Of a DNA stretch of 64,000 bases, positions 54,161 to 63,128 are shown in pieces. The notes under the pieces are model-generated. The model ran no database searches. It had not been told where the DNA came from and saw only the letters and a program-made list of their open reading frames with translations. The stretch lies in contig CM066032.1 in NCBI GenBank assembly GCA_033557465.1, forward strand, positions 60,176,955 through 60,240,954, given 5' to 3'. Position numbers and translations under genes: made by a program. The DNA comes from Ichthyophis bannanicus. Its lineage: Eukaryota > Chordata > Amphibia > Gymnophiona > Ichthyophiidae. Within the stretch, counting starts at the first letter, position 1; every line of letters begins with the position of its first letter.

Positions 54161-55901
54161 AGAACCTCCACGACCCCCTCTGCACAGGGAATTACTCCTT
54201 CAGGAGTTAGCAGGTCTTCTGCAGGATCAGGCGGTGGAACCGGTGCCACACCACCTGAGAGGTCAAGGTTTTTACTCCCGGTATTTTCTAATACCAAAGA
54301 GAACAGGAGGCCTCAGACCCATCCTGGACTTGCGCAACCTCAACAAGTTCCTCGTGCGAGAGAAGTTCAAGATGCTTACCCTTGGAATCCTTCTGCCCTA
54401 CCTCCAGCAGGGAGATTGGCTATGCTCCTTGGATCTAAAGGATGCCTACACGCACATCCTCATCCACCCAAGCCACCGCCAATACCTAAGGTTTGTGGTG
54501 GCAGGAAATCATTACCAGTACAGAGTACTGCCCTTTGGCCTGTCCTCCGCTCCGCGAGTCTTCACAAAATGTCTCGCGGTGGTGGCGGCCCATCTCCGGC
54601 TTCACGGCCTCTATGTCTTTCCGTACCTCGACGACTGGCTCATCAGAGCGGCGTCCGCTCCGGAGGTCACCAGCGCCACACACCGCACGGTGACTCTTCT
54701 GCAACACTTGGGCTTTGTTATAAATTTCGCAAAGTCCACTTTGCTCCCCTCACAGGATCTCGAGTTCATCGGCGCAAGGCTGCACACTCCTCAGGCACGG
54801 GCGTACCTACCGCTCGACAGGGCTCAACGGCTCATGGACCTAGCCGACCGTTTTCGCAGCCAGCCCCTGGTCTCCGCCAGGCGCTTCCTGAGACTACTCG
54901 GCCATATGGCTTCCACCGTCCATGTGACCCCCAATGCCCACCTGAATATGCGGCCTGCTCAATGGTGTCTCCGCCAGCAGTGGCGACAAGCCACAGGCGG
55001 CCTAGCAGACCTAGTGCGCGTCTCCGAGCCGCTGTTCTCGTCTCTCCGGTGGTGGCTTCAGCAGCCGAACCTGATATTCGGAATGCCTTTCCAGTCACCC
55101 CAGCCGACCCGGGTGCTGACCACGGATGCATCCCTCCTGGGCTGGGGAGCACATTGCCAAGGGGCACGTACTCAGGGCCTCTGGACCACGTGGGAGTCTG
55201 CTCAGCAGATCAACTTCCTGGAGCTCCGGGCGATCCGCCTGGCTCTCAAGGCCTTCTCCCACCTGACTTCCCACCAGTCCGTCCTTGTCCAGACGGACAA
55301 TCAAGTTGCCATGTTCTACGTGAACAAGCAGGGGGGCACGGGCTCCTTCCTCCTCTGCCGGGAGGCACAGAAGCTCTGCTCTTGGGCCGTCAGTCACGGC
55401 ATTCTCCTCAAGGCAGTTTATCTCCCGGGCCGAGAGAATTGCCTGGCGGACAAACTCAGCAGGCTCCTCCAGCCGCACGAGTGGCGGCTGGATCCCTTGA
55501 TAGTTCAGAAGCTCTTCCTAAAGTGGGGCCTCCCCACGGTGGATCTCTTTGCCAGTCCTCACAACCGGCAGCTTCCTCGCTTCTGCTCTCGTCAGCCACA
55601 CCCCCTTCGGGTTGCGGCGGACGCGTTTCTCATTTCATGGTCGGGGAGCCTTCTGTACGCTTTCCCTCCCATCCCGCTAGTCTCTCGGACTCTTTTCAAG
55701 GTTCTCCGAGACAAAGCCTTCATGATCCTCGTGGCCCCTCGTTGGCCCAGACAGCCGTGGTTTCCGCTCCTGCTGCAATTAGCGGTGGAGGATCCATTCC
55801 CTCTGGGGGTACAACCGGATCTCCTCACTCAGGATCAGGGGTCTCTACTACACCCCAACCTCAGGTCTCTCAACCTCATGGCCTGGCTGCTGAGAGGGTA
55901 G
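54084..55901 (+). CDS. DIRS-3 reverse transcriptase/RNase H body, open
   Basis: An open frame of 605 codons. RT motifs in order: GQGFYSRYFLIPKRTGGLRP, ILDLRNLNKFL, LCSLDLKDAYTHILIHPSHR (first catalytic Asp), YRVLPFGLSSAPRVFTKCLA, VFPYLDDWLIRAA (YLDD), GFVINFAKSTLLPSQDLEF. RNase H: LTTDASLLGWGAHCQG, NFLELRAIRLAL, QTDNQVAMFYVNKQGGTGS and CLADKLSRLL. A conserved tail follows (TVDLFASPHNRQLPRFCSRQ, MILVAPRWPRQPWFPLLL). The annotated Met is only the first in frame; the native N-terminus lies in the other frame before a shift near 54160. It overlaps the recombinase frame by roughly 70 bp. Confidence 0.9.
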   Translation: MPGCFKSCEKAIFSTSTRSLPPIFRGEPPRPPLHRELLLQELAGLLQDQAVEPVPHHLRGQGFYSRYFLIPKRTGGLRPILDLRNLNKFLVREKFKMLTLGILLPYLQQGDWLCSLDLKDAYTHILIHPSHRQYLRFVVAGNHYQYRVLPFGLSSAPRVFTKCLAVVAAHLRLHGLYVFPYLDDWLIRAASAPEVTSATHRTVTLLQHLGFVINFAKSTLLPSQDLEFIGARLHTPQARAYLPLDRAQRLMDLADRFRSQPLVSARRFLRLLGHMASTVHVTPNAHLNMRPAQWCLRQQWRQATGGLADLVRVSEPLFSSLRWWLQQPNLIFGMPFQSPQPTRVLTTDASLLGWGAHCQGARTQGLWTTWESAQQINFLELRAIRLALKAFSHLTSHQSVLVQTDNQVAMFYVNKQGGTGSFLLCREAQKLCSWAVSHGILLKAVYLPGRENCLADKLSRLLQPHEWRLDPLIVQKLFLKWGLPTVDLFASPHNRQLPRFCSRQPHPLRVAADAFLISWSGSLLYAFPPIPLVSRTLFKVLRDKAFMILVAPRWPRQPWFPLLLQLAVEDPFPLGVQPDLLTQDQGSLLHPNLRSLNLMAWLLRG

Positions 55902-56938
55902 TCCTTGCTCCCCTCCTCCTGCCGGCAGAGGTGGAGGAGGTCGTCTTGGCTTCGCGACGGCCTTCTACCCGCAAATGCTACGCCCTTAAATGGCGTCGCT
56001 TCGCCGTCTGGTGTACCCAACAGTCTCAGGATCCCTTCTCCTGCCCGGTGTCGGTGATCTTGCAGTACTTGCTACACCTCTCTAATCTGGGACTTAAGTC
56101 CAACTCTGTCAAAGTTCACCTCAGTGCTCTTTCGGCCCATCATGTGCCAGTGGACGGTAGACCTCTCTCCAGCGACCCTCTCGTAACGAGGTTCCTCTGA
56201 GGTCTCCTTCTACTTAAACCACCTCTGCGCCCGCCAGCGCCTGACTGGGACCTGAATGTGGTTTTGCAGCGGATCACCTGTCCGCCTTTTGAACCTATGG
56301 CTACCTGTTCTCTCCGTTTTCTGTCTTGGAAAACACTGTTCTTGATAGCCCTCACTTCCGCTAGACGCGTAAGTGAATTGCAGGCCCTCGTGTCTGATCC
56401 CCCTTACACTCGGTTCTACAAAAATAGGGTAGTCCTACGGACTCACCCAAAATTTCTTCCAAAAGTGGTCTCCCCTTTTCACATCAATCAGGAGGTGGTA
56501 CTTCCAACCTTCTTTCCCAGACCACACTCCAGCCGAGCTGAAACGGTCCTCCATACCCTGGACTGTAGAAGGGCATTGAACTTCTACCTTGACCGTACGC
56601 GGGAGCACCGTAAAGCTGCTCAGCTTTTTGTGTCTTTTGACCCCAATAAATTGGGGCTCCCGGTCTCCAAGCGTACTCTGTCCATCTGGGTTGCGGACTG
56701 TATCTCTTGGGCTTATGGGGCAGCCGGACTCTCCTTAGCAAATCGAGTCACGGCTCATTGCGTTCGGGCAAAGGCCACGTCAGTGGCTTACCTCCGCTCT
56801 GTTCCGTTGGCAGACATCTGCCGGGCCGCTACTTGGTCTTCGAGCCAGACTTTTGCGGTCCATTACTGCCTCGAGAGGGAGTCCCGCAGGGACAGTGCTT
56901 TCGGACAGGCAGTCCTCCGTAATCTCTTTGAGGTCTGA
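55830..56938 (+). pseudogene. DIRS-3 tyrosine recombinase with one nonsense codon
   Basis: The N-terminal part reads LPAEVEEVVLASRRPSTRKC, YALKWRRFAVWC and LGLKSNSVKVHLSALSAH. A TGA at 56198-56200 sits where DIRS-2 has Arg (TRFMRGLLL), consistent with decay of a methylated CGA. The frame then continues intact to 56938 with the catalytic Arg (LTSARRVSELQALV), HxxR (TAHCVRAKAT) and Tyr (FAVHYCLERES), ending FGQAVLRNLFEV. Apart from that stop the enzyme looks complete. It starts upstream of the RT stop, in the +1/-1 overlap usual for DIRS. Confidence 0.88.
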
Positions 56939-57073
56939 GCAACTCCTACCCTCCATCCCGGATGTGGGCTACCGGTGGGTGATAATTCAGCGAAGATTCT
57001 TTCCTTCTGTGCTGCTGAGCTAGAGGGAGCTCATTTTTGTGCTTAGGGTCTCCGGTAGCCTTGAGCTTGGGAG

Positions 57074-57445
57074 TCCCATAAGTGAGGACTGACTTCCTGC
57101 TTGGTCCTGGAGAAAGCGTAGTTACTCACCTGTAACAGGTGTTCTCCAGGAGCAGCAGGAATCAGTCCTCACTACCCTCCCTCCTCCCCTTGGAGTTGCA
57201 ATCGTCTGCTTTAGTTTTTTGCAAATTTTTATGCTGTCTTTTTTAGCTATGTCATCTGACTGGCTAAGATGGCACCCTTGGGCGGGAAGAGGACCGCGCA
57301 TGCGCGCTGCAATTCCCAAAGGCTTTCTTTGAAAGCTGGGGAAAATTGCTCCGCGAGGGCTCCGTCGGCGCCGACGTCACCCATAAGTGAGGACTGATTC
57401 CTGCTGCTCCTGGAGAACACCTGTTACAGGTGAGTAACTACGCTT
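57074..57445 (+). repeat. DIRS-3 internal complementary region and 3' terminal repeat
   Basis: 57074-57170 carries the complement of the 5' end (taagtgaggactgacttcct, gcttggtcctggaga) joined to the complement of the 3' end (agttactcacctgtaacagg, tgttctccaggagcagcagg). 57360-57445 is the 3' end itself, with the matching cctggagaacacctgttaca and ggtgagtaactacgc. Confidence 0.88.
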
Positions 57446-57451
57446 TCTTGA

Positions 57452-57589
57452 GTCTCCTTTCCTCATACATCCTCTTGTTCTAGAGCCTCCATTCCTCATA
57501 CAACTTCTTGTTCTAGAACCTCCTTTCCTTATACAACTTCTTGTTCTAGCGCCTCCATTCCTTATACATCCTCTTGTTCGAGAGCCTCC
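57452..57589. repeat. 33-bp minisatellite, about four units
   Basis: Units start at 57452, 57485, 57518, 57551 and (partial) 57584. The consensus is gcctccattcctcatacaac followed by ttcttgttctaga, period 33 bp, with a few substitutions per unit. The array begins a few bases after the DIRS-3 3' end. Confidence 0.85.
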
Positions 57590-57645
57590 TTTTTATTGGA
57601 AGGTGTTTCCTGTGCATTCTTAAAAGAATTTGAAAGTTTCTATTG

Positions 57646-57975
57646 CTGTAGTTCCCAACCTGTACCTTGTGGACCCCTAGGGGACCATGGGGGTTAACAG
57701 GACACAGAAAATAGAAAAAAGAGAAAGAGTACAATGGGGACTGGCTGGTGGGGGGGGGTGGAAAGAAGAAAGAAACAGATTGAGACTGGTGTGGACTGGT
57801 TGGAAGGAGAGAGACAGGAAGGGGAAAGGAGGTAAAGAGTGCTAGTGGGGATAGGCTTGATGCTGATGGGAAGACATCCAAGATGAGTGCTGGAGATGAA
57901 CTGGTGGTCTCTGAATTTTTGGAGGTTCATAAGAGGTCCACACAACCAAAAAGGTTGGGAACTTTTGCTTTAGTC
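57646..57975. mobile_element. hAT-like non-autonomous remnant
   Basis: The ends are inverted: ctgtagttcccaacctgtac (57646) and aaaaaggttgggaactttt (57950). GTTCCCAACC-type termini are common in hAT (Charlie-like) transposons. Inner words also pair (cttgtggacccc against gaggtccacacaa). No clean 8-bp duplication was read. No gene inside. Confidence 0.5.
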
Positions 57976-58640
57976 CCTCCCTGTTCCTCTCGGTATTCAG
58001 ATTTTCAAATTTCATTTCAAAGGGCTTATGGAGCAGCCATTTCCCCATTGTGATAGCTCTTCTCTGAGCCACCCCTACCCTGTCTGTATCTTTTCGGAGG
58101 AACAGCCTCAAGTTCGGGACGCAGCCCTGCAGATGAGATCTCCCAGTACAGGGGCCTCATTACTGCCCCCATTTCTGCTAGTTTTCCCTCTCCCTATGCA
58201 CCCTAGCTCTCATCTCTGTCTTGGTGCACTGACTGAGATCACCACATATGGTTAGCCCAAGATCCTTCTTTGTGTTCACATCCATACTTCACACCCTATC
58301 AAGGGCCATTCCCTTAGATTTCATGCTAAATGCCCAATTCTGCCCCTTTTTTGCAATACATCTTACATGTCAAAATCTCAGGCTTTCCTTCTAATTATTT
58401 CTGTGCCACCTGGGTGTCCACCCTATGACAAATCTTAGTATCCTCTGCCAAAAGGCAACCTTTAACCCCCCTGCCATAGCGCTTAGAAAAATACTGAACA
58501 GACCTGGACCTAAGAGGTGCTCTATGGGTAACCCTTTCTTCAGAGGGAACTTCAATAGCCTCAATGGCCCATCACTCAGCCACTTCACCCCGTTACCAGC
58601 TCAGACCCCACCCTACAGCAGCTCAGGTTAGTCACCGTCC
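57976..58640 (-). pseudogene. Old, decayed CR1 ORF2 remnant
   Basis: On the minus strand 58588-58391 gives PLKKGLPIEHLLGPGLFSIF, LSAMAGGLKVAF, a damaged form of [16 protein letters not shown] ... KVCLFADDTK. 58111-57980 gives LRKDTDRVGVAQRRAITMGK, a form of [16 protein letters not shown]. Order and spacing fit CR1 RT to C-terminus, with many breaks. It is clearly older than the other CR1 copies. Confidence 0.6.
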
Positions 58641-59016
58641 TCTGAACATTGGTAAAGGATTCCCCAGAAGCACAAAACAGACTCTCTTCAAATTTGGGGA
58701 GGGGGGCCATATCTGCCAAACCACTGGAAAAAATTGTAAACAAATGAAAGTCAGGTTGAAAGCAGCAGCAGCAAGTAATAAAGTTATGCTAATTAAGAGG
58801 AAATTCAGAGAGACGTTAGTGTGGCTGTGATATTGGCAGCTACGAGCCCCACTGCATTCACGGGATACACGGACATGAGACCCAGCAGGGTTCAACGGGG
58901 GAGGGAGGAGAAGTCAGCGGCGCATCTGAAGAGAGAATGTGAATGTCTCTTGCAGGCCTCGCCACCTCATCTGCCCTCTCTCATGCAAGGTCTGGGGCAG
59001 GACGCAGTTCTCTCAC
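58641..59016. other. RUSC2 intron next to the 47-bp exon, nothing recognised
   Basis: No element or coding sequence seen. Contains the donor region of the exon at 59017. Confidence 0.45.
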
Positions 59017-59063
59017 CTTCGTGGTTATACAAGTGATTGAACCAGAACTCCAAGGAGCGGATA
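59017..59063 (-). CDS. RUSC2: RUSC2 47-bp RUN-domain exon
   Basis: The acceptor cttgcag (AG at 59065-59064) and donor cacgaag|gtgagaga bound a 47-bp exon. It begins with T, which completes the Asn codon AA|T begun in the upstream exon, and encodes IRSLEFWFNHLYNHE, ending with the G of the Asp codon finished at 45445. The peptide matches NIRSLEFWFNHLYNHED of human RUSC2 as I recall it. Both splice phases agree with the neighbouring exons, which makes this tiny exon secure. Confidence 0.93.
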
Positions 59064-59383
59064 CTGCAAGGGAAGATAAGAAGAGAAGGAATTACATCTG
59101 GGAAATGCAGGGCCCCGATGTCTTGGCAGGTGGCAGCTATCACTCAGTATAGGGCCCCTAGGATCCATGACTTTTATCCCCCACAATCTCAGCAGAGACA
59201 TCGGAGTCCCTGCAAATAAGCATTACAGATCCTCGAGAGATTGCACTGAATGCAGAGCATAAGGAGTCCCCTCTAGTACAGGCAGCTAAGACAGCCACCC
59301 CATAATACTCAGCAAATGAGGAGATTTTATAACGGGCTGGAAAGGAGCCCAGGTGTGATCCACCCCTCCCCCCTGGAACTTAC

Positions 59384-59489
59384 TTCAGGAGGCCAAAGAT
59401 GAAGGCGTTGAAGCGCATGCTGTGATTGGTCAGCTCGGGGCACTGGCTTATCTTGTTGTACAGGTTGTGCAGTACTTTGGTGGAGGGAC
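59384..59489 (-). CDS. RUSC2: RUSC2 106-bp RUN-domain exon
   Basis: The acceptor ctttttctttcgttag (AG at 59491-59490) is followed by GT, completing a Gly codon, then [34 protein letters not shown] and the AA of a split Asn. The donor is CTGAA|GTAAGTTC (GT at 59383-59382). This is the middle of the RUN domain, which binds small GTPases in many RUN proteins. The intron to the next exon is only 320 bp. I did not find the preceding exon (expected to encode a GQRRN.PWSVVEAS-like stretch) in 59490-64000, so it should lie beyond the window. Confidence 0.93.
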
Positions 59490-60039
59490 CTAACGAAAGA
59501 AAAAGCATCATTAGAACCAAAATCCCAGGTGTGAAAGATAAGGAAAGGATGAAGGACCATGAATCTCTTCTAAGTCAGGCTTGGCAGCATGTGGCCTTGC
59601 ACCACAGGACCCTGGACCAAGCAGCCCTGCACTAAGCCCTCGCTAGTCTTCCACATTTATTGAATGTCACTCATTGCTCTACAATTTCTCAGGGACAATT
59701 TTACAGAGGAATCAAATAACCCATGTCAAATCCTGTATATGTTATGTAAAATGGGGGGGGGGGGGTTATTTCCCCCATGTTGCGTAAGACATCTAGGTCA
59801 GAAACAGGACGTCCAGGTTGGAATGTTCACAGCACTTACACACGAGGATGCAAAACTCCGCGACCTTCACGTGTAGGTACCAGCATTCCCCTCTCCCTCC
59901 TCATATAATAGGGCTGATGGAGCAGATTCTGCACCATTCTGGTGGCGCCTCTCTGGACACCTCTACTCTGTCAATATCAGTATAACGGTAGGCAAGCTCC
60001 TCAAGTCAAGTTTTAAATGCAAAATGCCAGAGGGTTAAA
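59490..60039. other. RUSC2 intron with short LINE scrap
   Basis: A G-run lies at 59751-59764. 59925-59985 (gattctgcaccattctggtg, gcgcctctctggacacctct) resembles a decayed CR1 C-terminal RATKM region on the minus strand. No exon seen. Confidence 0.45.
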
Positions 60040-60410
60040 CGGAGTTACTTACTTGTAACTGGAGTTCTCTGGGGACAGCAGGATAAGTCAGCCACACTTG
60101 GTGGTGACGTCATCCGACGGCGCCGAGACGGAAGTACTCTCCTATAGCTCAGAAGGGCTTTTTGCCCTTCTGAGCATGGGCCAACTGGCCCCACCCCCTG
60201 ACCGCCCCTAGCTAGCCAGTACGTCACTAGCTGAGTCTTTTTGCCACTAGGAGACGGGCATTCGGACGGAGGCCGACCCCTCCCAGGGGAGGGGGGCGGG
60301 TATGTGTGGCTGACTTATCCTGCTGTCCCCGGAAAACTCCAGTTACAGGTAAGTAACTCCGTTTTCTCCTAGGACAAGCAGGATGAGTCAGCCACACTTG
60401 GTGCCTCCCA
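60040..60410 (-). repeat. DIRS-4: 3' terminal repeat and internal complementary region only
   Basis: 60046-60105 (gagttacttacttgtaactg, gagttctctggggacagcag, gataagtcagccacac) is inverted at 60305-60365 (gtgtggctgacttatcctgc, tgtccccggaaaactccagt, tacaggtaagtaactcc). 60367-60400 (tcctaggacaagcaggatga, gtcagccacactt) would be the complement of the 5' end. The layout is the same as at 45647-46005, in minus orientation. No recombinase frame follows at 60411 onward. Confidence 0.75.
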
Positions 60411-61439
60411 AGCTGTGATTGCAACGTGGTGGAAAGGGGGAGGCCGAGATCAGGTTCAGGCATCACTTTATCAGGGCATGGATGTCATAATGGAGTGCCC
60501 TGGGACACTTTGGACTGTCGTCCTTAATGTGCCAATGTGCGTTGTACGCGCACACGGAGAATGTGCAGCCTGTGGCGGTAATGGGTGCGCGCCTATTTGA
60601 AGTGCGCGTGTAGTAATATGGGACGTGTAGGCATGCAGACCTACATCTCACCTATGTGGCCACAGGGTAGTTGTCTCAATGGGCAGGCCCTGAGATGCAG
60701 TAGCGGAGGGGTCCCGCCGAGCCTTAGCGTTGAGTTCACCACTGAGAGCAAGTAGCCACGGTGACAATGTTGGAGCGCTGCAAGGGTGTTCGAGATTGAC
60801 ACACCAGCAGCAATATCGACCGTGCTAGCAGTCAAGACCTTGAGACCGCTGGGCAACACATTGAGACAGCTAGGGATGTTGGCAGGTGTCGCTGCCAGTG
60901 GATCGCTGTTAATGCGCTGTTTCGTGTATGCCCTGGGCATGTAGTTGCGTAGGGCTGCGATGAAGTCCAGAGCGTGGAGTGTCTCTGGCGGCCGTGGTAG
61001 CATTATGTGTGTGGTAGGTATGCCATCCGGACTAGCAGTTTGGACCGCTGGCCAAGCTGCCACGGGGTTGTTGGTCCACCCTATTTTTTTTTTTTTCCAA
61101 GAGCCAGCAAGGCTGCTGGGCGTGGTACATCAAGGTTGGGGCTGCAGTCACAAGCCGGGCGCAGAAATCGGGTGACTTGTGTCTGTAGCTGGTGCATTAT
61201 TCCCTTGTCGGCTGGGGCTCCTATCGGTGTAGGTGGAAGGTGCTGCTGTAAGCTGTTTCCTTGGTGAAGGATGCCCTGTGCAGAAGGGTCGAGGAACCCA
61301 GGTTGGGTCCCTTGACATTGGTGCATTATCCCATGTCAGAAGGTACACAGGAACCAGCTGCAGGGGCTCTTGAGACTGATGTAGGGTCTCTCGAGACTGG
61401 TGTGATGCCCTGTTTTAGTAGATGCACAGGGCCCTGATG
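60411..61439. other. Unclassified sequence next to DIRS-4 terminus
   Basis: A 140-codon open stretch on the minus strand (61063-60641) shows no domain I recognise. Several diverged direct words recur (gtgcattattcccttgtcgg at 61192, gtgcattatcccatgtcaga at 61321). It may be internal sequence of a non-autonomous DIRS derivative. A poly-T run lies at 61084-61096. Confidence 0.35.
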
Positions 61440-61770
61440 CAGTCTAGAGTGTGGCTTCCCTTGAGGGAATGGAAAACATGAGGAATATCTGCAAAGCTGG
61501 AAGAAAGGTCTAATTTAGTAGTTGAGATAAATGTGAAGAAGTGCAGTGTCATGCCCTTGGGATTCAGAAATCCAAGGGGGAAGCATAAGACGGGGGTAAT
61601 AGGTTTGTGTGAACGGACCAGGAGAAGGATCTCAGAGTCATTGTTCTTGAGGATCTCAAGTGGTGAACAGTGTGACAAGGTAGTGGCCAAAGCCATAAGG
61701 ATGCTGGGTTGCATACAGAGAGGAATTACCAGCAGCAAGTAGGAGGTAATAATGCAGAAGATACCATTAG
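61440..61770 (+). mobile_element. CR1 LINE fragment (type I)
   Basis: Decayed type I CR1 in sense orientation: VKKCSVMPLGFRNPRGKHK-like text at 61525-61580 (compare KKCSVMHLGSRNPREKYT at 4719-4770), then EQCDKVVAKAIRMLGCIQRG at 61665 (compare KQCDKAVAKARRMLGCIQRG). Truncated at both ends. Confidence 0.75.
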
Positions 61771-61774
61771 AGGA

Positions 61775-61943
61775 TGGGCAACCTGCTCGTCGAGAAAGGA
61801 GGCCAGCAATGAGATGGATCAATACAGTCGCAGCAGCTACGGGCCCATATGCCACTGATGAGCTGCCTGAGAGGAGACCGAAGACTATTTCGGACAGCTA
61901 TCCAGAGGGTCGCAAGAGTCGACATCGGATCGATGCCACTTAA
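61775..61943 (+). pseudogene. LINE endonuclease-RT C-terminal tail, family uncertain
   Basis: The frame RRERRPAMRWINTVAAATG, then a Leu/Glu/Arg-rich stretch and EGRKSRHRIDAT with a TAA at 61941-61943, follows the RGRPRxRWxDxI ... HRVAxSRxRLDxT pattern seen at the C-terminus of some RTE/BovB-like and related LINE proteins. It is short and has no upstream RT in this copy. The family is a guess from this tail alone. Confidence 0.4.
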
Positions 61944-61967
61944 AAAATGACAACCACTTCATCTCAG

Positions 61968-62125
61968 CAGCATACATGAGCTGGCATGGCTCACGCCTCG
62001 GTTGATTGAGGGCGATGTTGAGCTGATAGAGGCTGGATAGCCTGTGTTAGGCCTCTCTGGGCGGTGTTCTCAGCGGCTTACATGAGCTGGCGTGGCTCAC
62101 TCCTCCGTGTTTAGAATGCGATCTA
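61968..62125. repeat. Diverged direct repeat, two units about 100 bp apart
   Basis: tcagcagcatacatgagctg gcatggctcacgcctc at about 61966 recurs as tcagcggcttacatgagctg gcgtggctcactcctc at about 62069. The unit is about 101 bp. Confidence 0.6.
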
Positions 62126-62519
62126 TAGTAGAGGTGACTGAGAGGCTCAGTTGGTGCAAACCGATATTAGAAGGCATCTGGTCGAGGGATGAGGAACCGA
62201 AGGGTTCGTGGACGGGATCCAGTTGGTGCCGCGTGACAGTCGATGAGATCCCGATGCTGCCCTGGGTACTGGGGCTGAAGCATTACTATGTCAAGGGTTG
62301 GGCCTTTTGTCGATGGTCCTTTTGTCAGTATCAGGATCACTTGTCATTGGGAGGAAGGCCGGGATGGCTTCTAGTGCGAATGCTGGTGATAGGGCAAGAT
62401 GTCCAACCCTAAGGGGCGCTAGCGGATTGAACTTTCGCTCTTTTTACGGCACTGACCCTTGATATTTCCCAGGCATTAGCGCATGTTGTGCTCACCATAA
62501 GGAGCGCCAGCGGCTTGCA
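62126..62519. other. Unassigned sequence
   Basis: One open stretch on plus (62092-62412) without family resemblance. aaggggcgctagcggattga (62412) and aaggagcgccagcggcttgc (62499) are related words. Confidence 0.35.
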
Positions 62520-62592
62520 CTTGAACAGGATTGAACCTTTGATCTTTATGGCCCTAGACACTGGTTCTAACCACTACACTACGTCACCTTAG
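62520..62592 (-). repeat. tRNA-like SINE head
   Basis: On the minus strand the A-box-like tagtgtagtggtta (62581-62568) and B-box-like ggttcaatcc (62537-62528) are about 30 bp apart, as in a tRNA gene. The stems are poorly paired and no anticodon arm is convincing, so a tRNA-derived SINE head is more likely than a functional tRNA. Confidence 0.55.
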
Positions 62593-63089
62593 AGAACGGT
62601 AAGCTCAGTCCAGAGTGATATTGGTATGGGCAAAGCAGGACAACAGGAATGCATTGCGTTCACTTCTGCAGCAGGTGCTGACCTAGGGCGTCGCCACTAG
62701 GGAGACAGGGAGGATGCCATAAGTGCCAACCTGTGTAGGATGGAAGGAAGGCGGCGATTCCATAATCCTTGAGTCCATCTCAGTGAGTCACTGCCGGCCG
62801 GGTGGTGTTATCCCACCCTCAGTCAGGTCCTGGCGGTAGCCCCACCCCAGTCGGACACCGTCGGAGAGGGACGGGGAGTTAGGCTATTATACACCAGAAG
62901 GCAAACACAGGGCACTCAGGGGAGGTACCCCCTTATGTCCTCGCAGTAATTTATCTAAGACAAGGCAATTGTTTTGTGTTGTTTTTTTTTTGGTTTAACC
63001 ACTGCATTGTGACATTTGTAGGTAGTGGTCAAGTCCGCTTGTTGCCCTTATACATATAGGTCTTCTGAACGACCATAAGTTGGGCGTAA

Positions 63090-63091
<2 letters not shown>
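62593..63091. other. Unassigned RUSC2 intron/upstream sequence
   Basis: No gene or element recognised. A T-run lies at 62981-62990. Confidence 0.4.

Positions 63092-63125
<34 letters not shown>
63092..63125. repeat. (TA)n microsatellite
   Basis: An uninterrupted alternating AT tract of about 33 bp. Confidence 0.95.

Positions 63126-63128
<3 letters not shown>

Larger units (their letters stand above)
51661..57445 (+). mobile_element. DIRS-3: near-complete DIRS-like retrotransposon
   Basis: A 5.8-kb element on plus, with 5' terminus 51661-51705, gag (52066-53988), RT/RNase H (about 53989-55901), tyrosine recombinase (about 55830-56938), internal complementary region (57074-57170) and 3' terminal repeat (about 57360-57445). 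The internal region joins the complements of the two ends: 57080-57110 complements 51664-51700, and 57117-57170 complements 57385-57445. 51705-51835 and 57255-57385 also form an extended inverted pair (cgcgcatgcgcg). Only about three disabling changes are seen. It is a distinct, more GC-rich subfamily than DIRS-2. Confidence 0.93.
45446..59016 (-). other. RUSC2: RUSC2 13.6-kb intron carrying two DIRS elements
   Basis: The intron is bounded by the donor cacgaag|gtgagaga (GT at 59016-59015) and the acceptor ending at 45446. The RUN-domain codons flanking it join in phase (GAA G|AT). About 11.4 kb of its 13.6 kb is two DIRS elements plus CR1 and hAT scraps. Exon and splice signals on both sides look intact. 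Confidence 0.85.

Noticed and set aside
53567..56200. 877-codon plus-strand open frame as one large protein
   Set aside because: Only its first about 200 and last about 120 codons match DIRS proteins; the middle is the out-of-frame shadow of the RT at 54084-55901, and a frameshift near 54160 explains the layout.
60641..61063. 140-codon minus-strand frame as a host gene
   Set aside because: No recognisable domain, no splice context and repetitive surroundings; kept only as unclassified sequence.
62520..62592. Functional tRNA gene on the minus strand
   Set aside because: A- and B-box words are present but the acceptor and anticodon stems do not pair convincingly; a SINE head is more likely.
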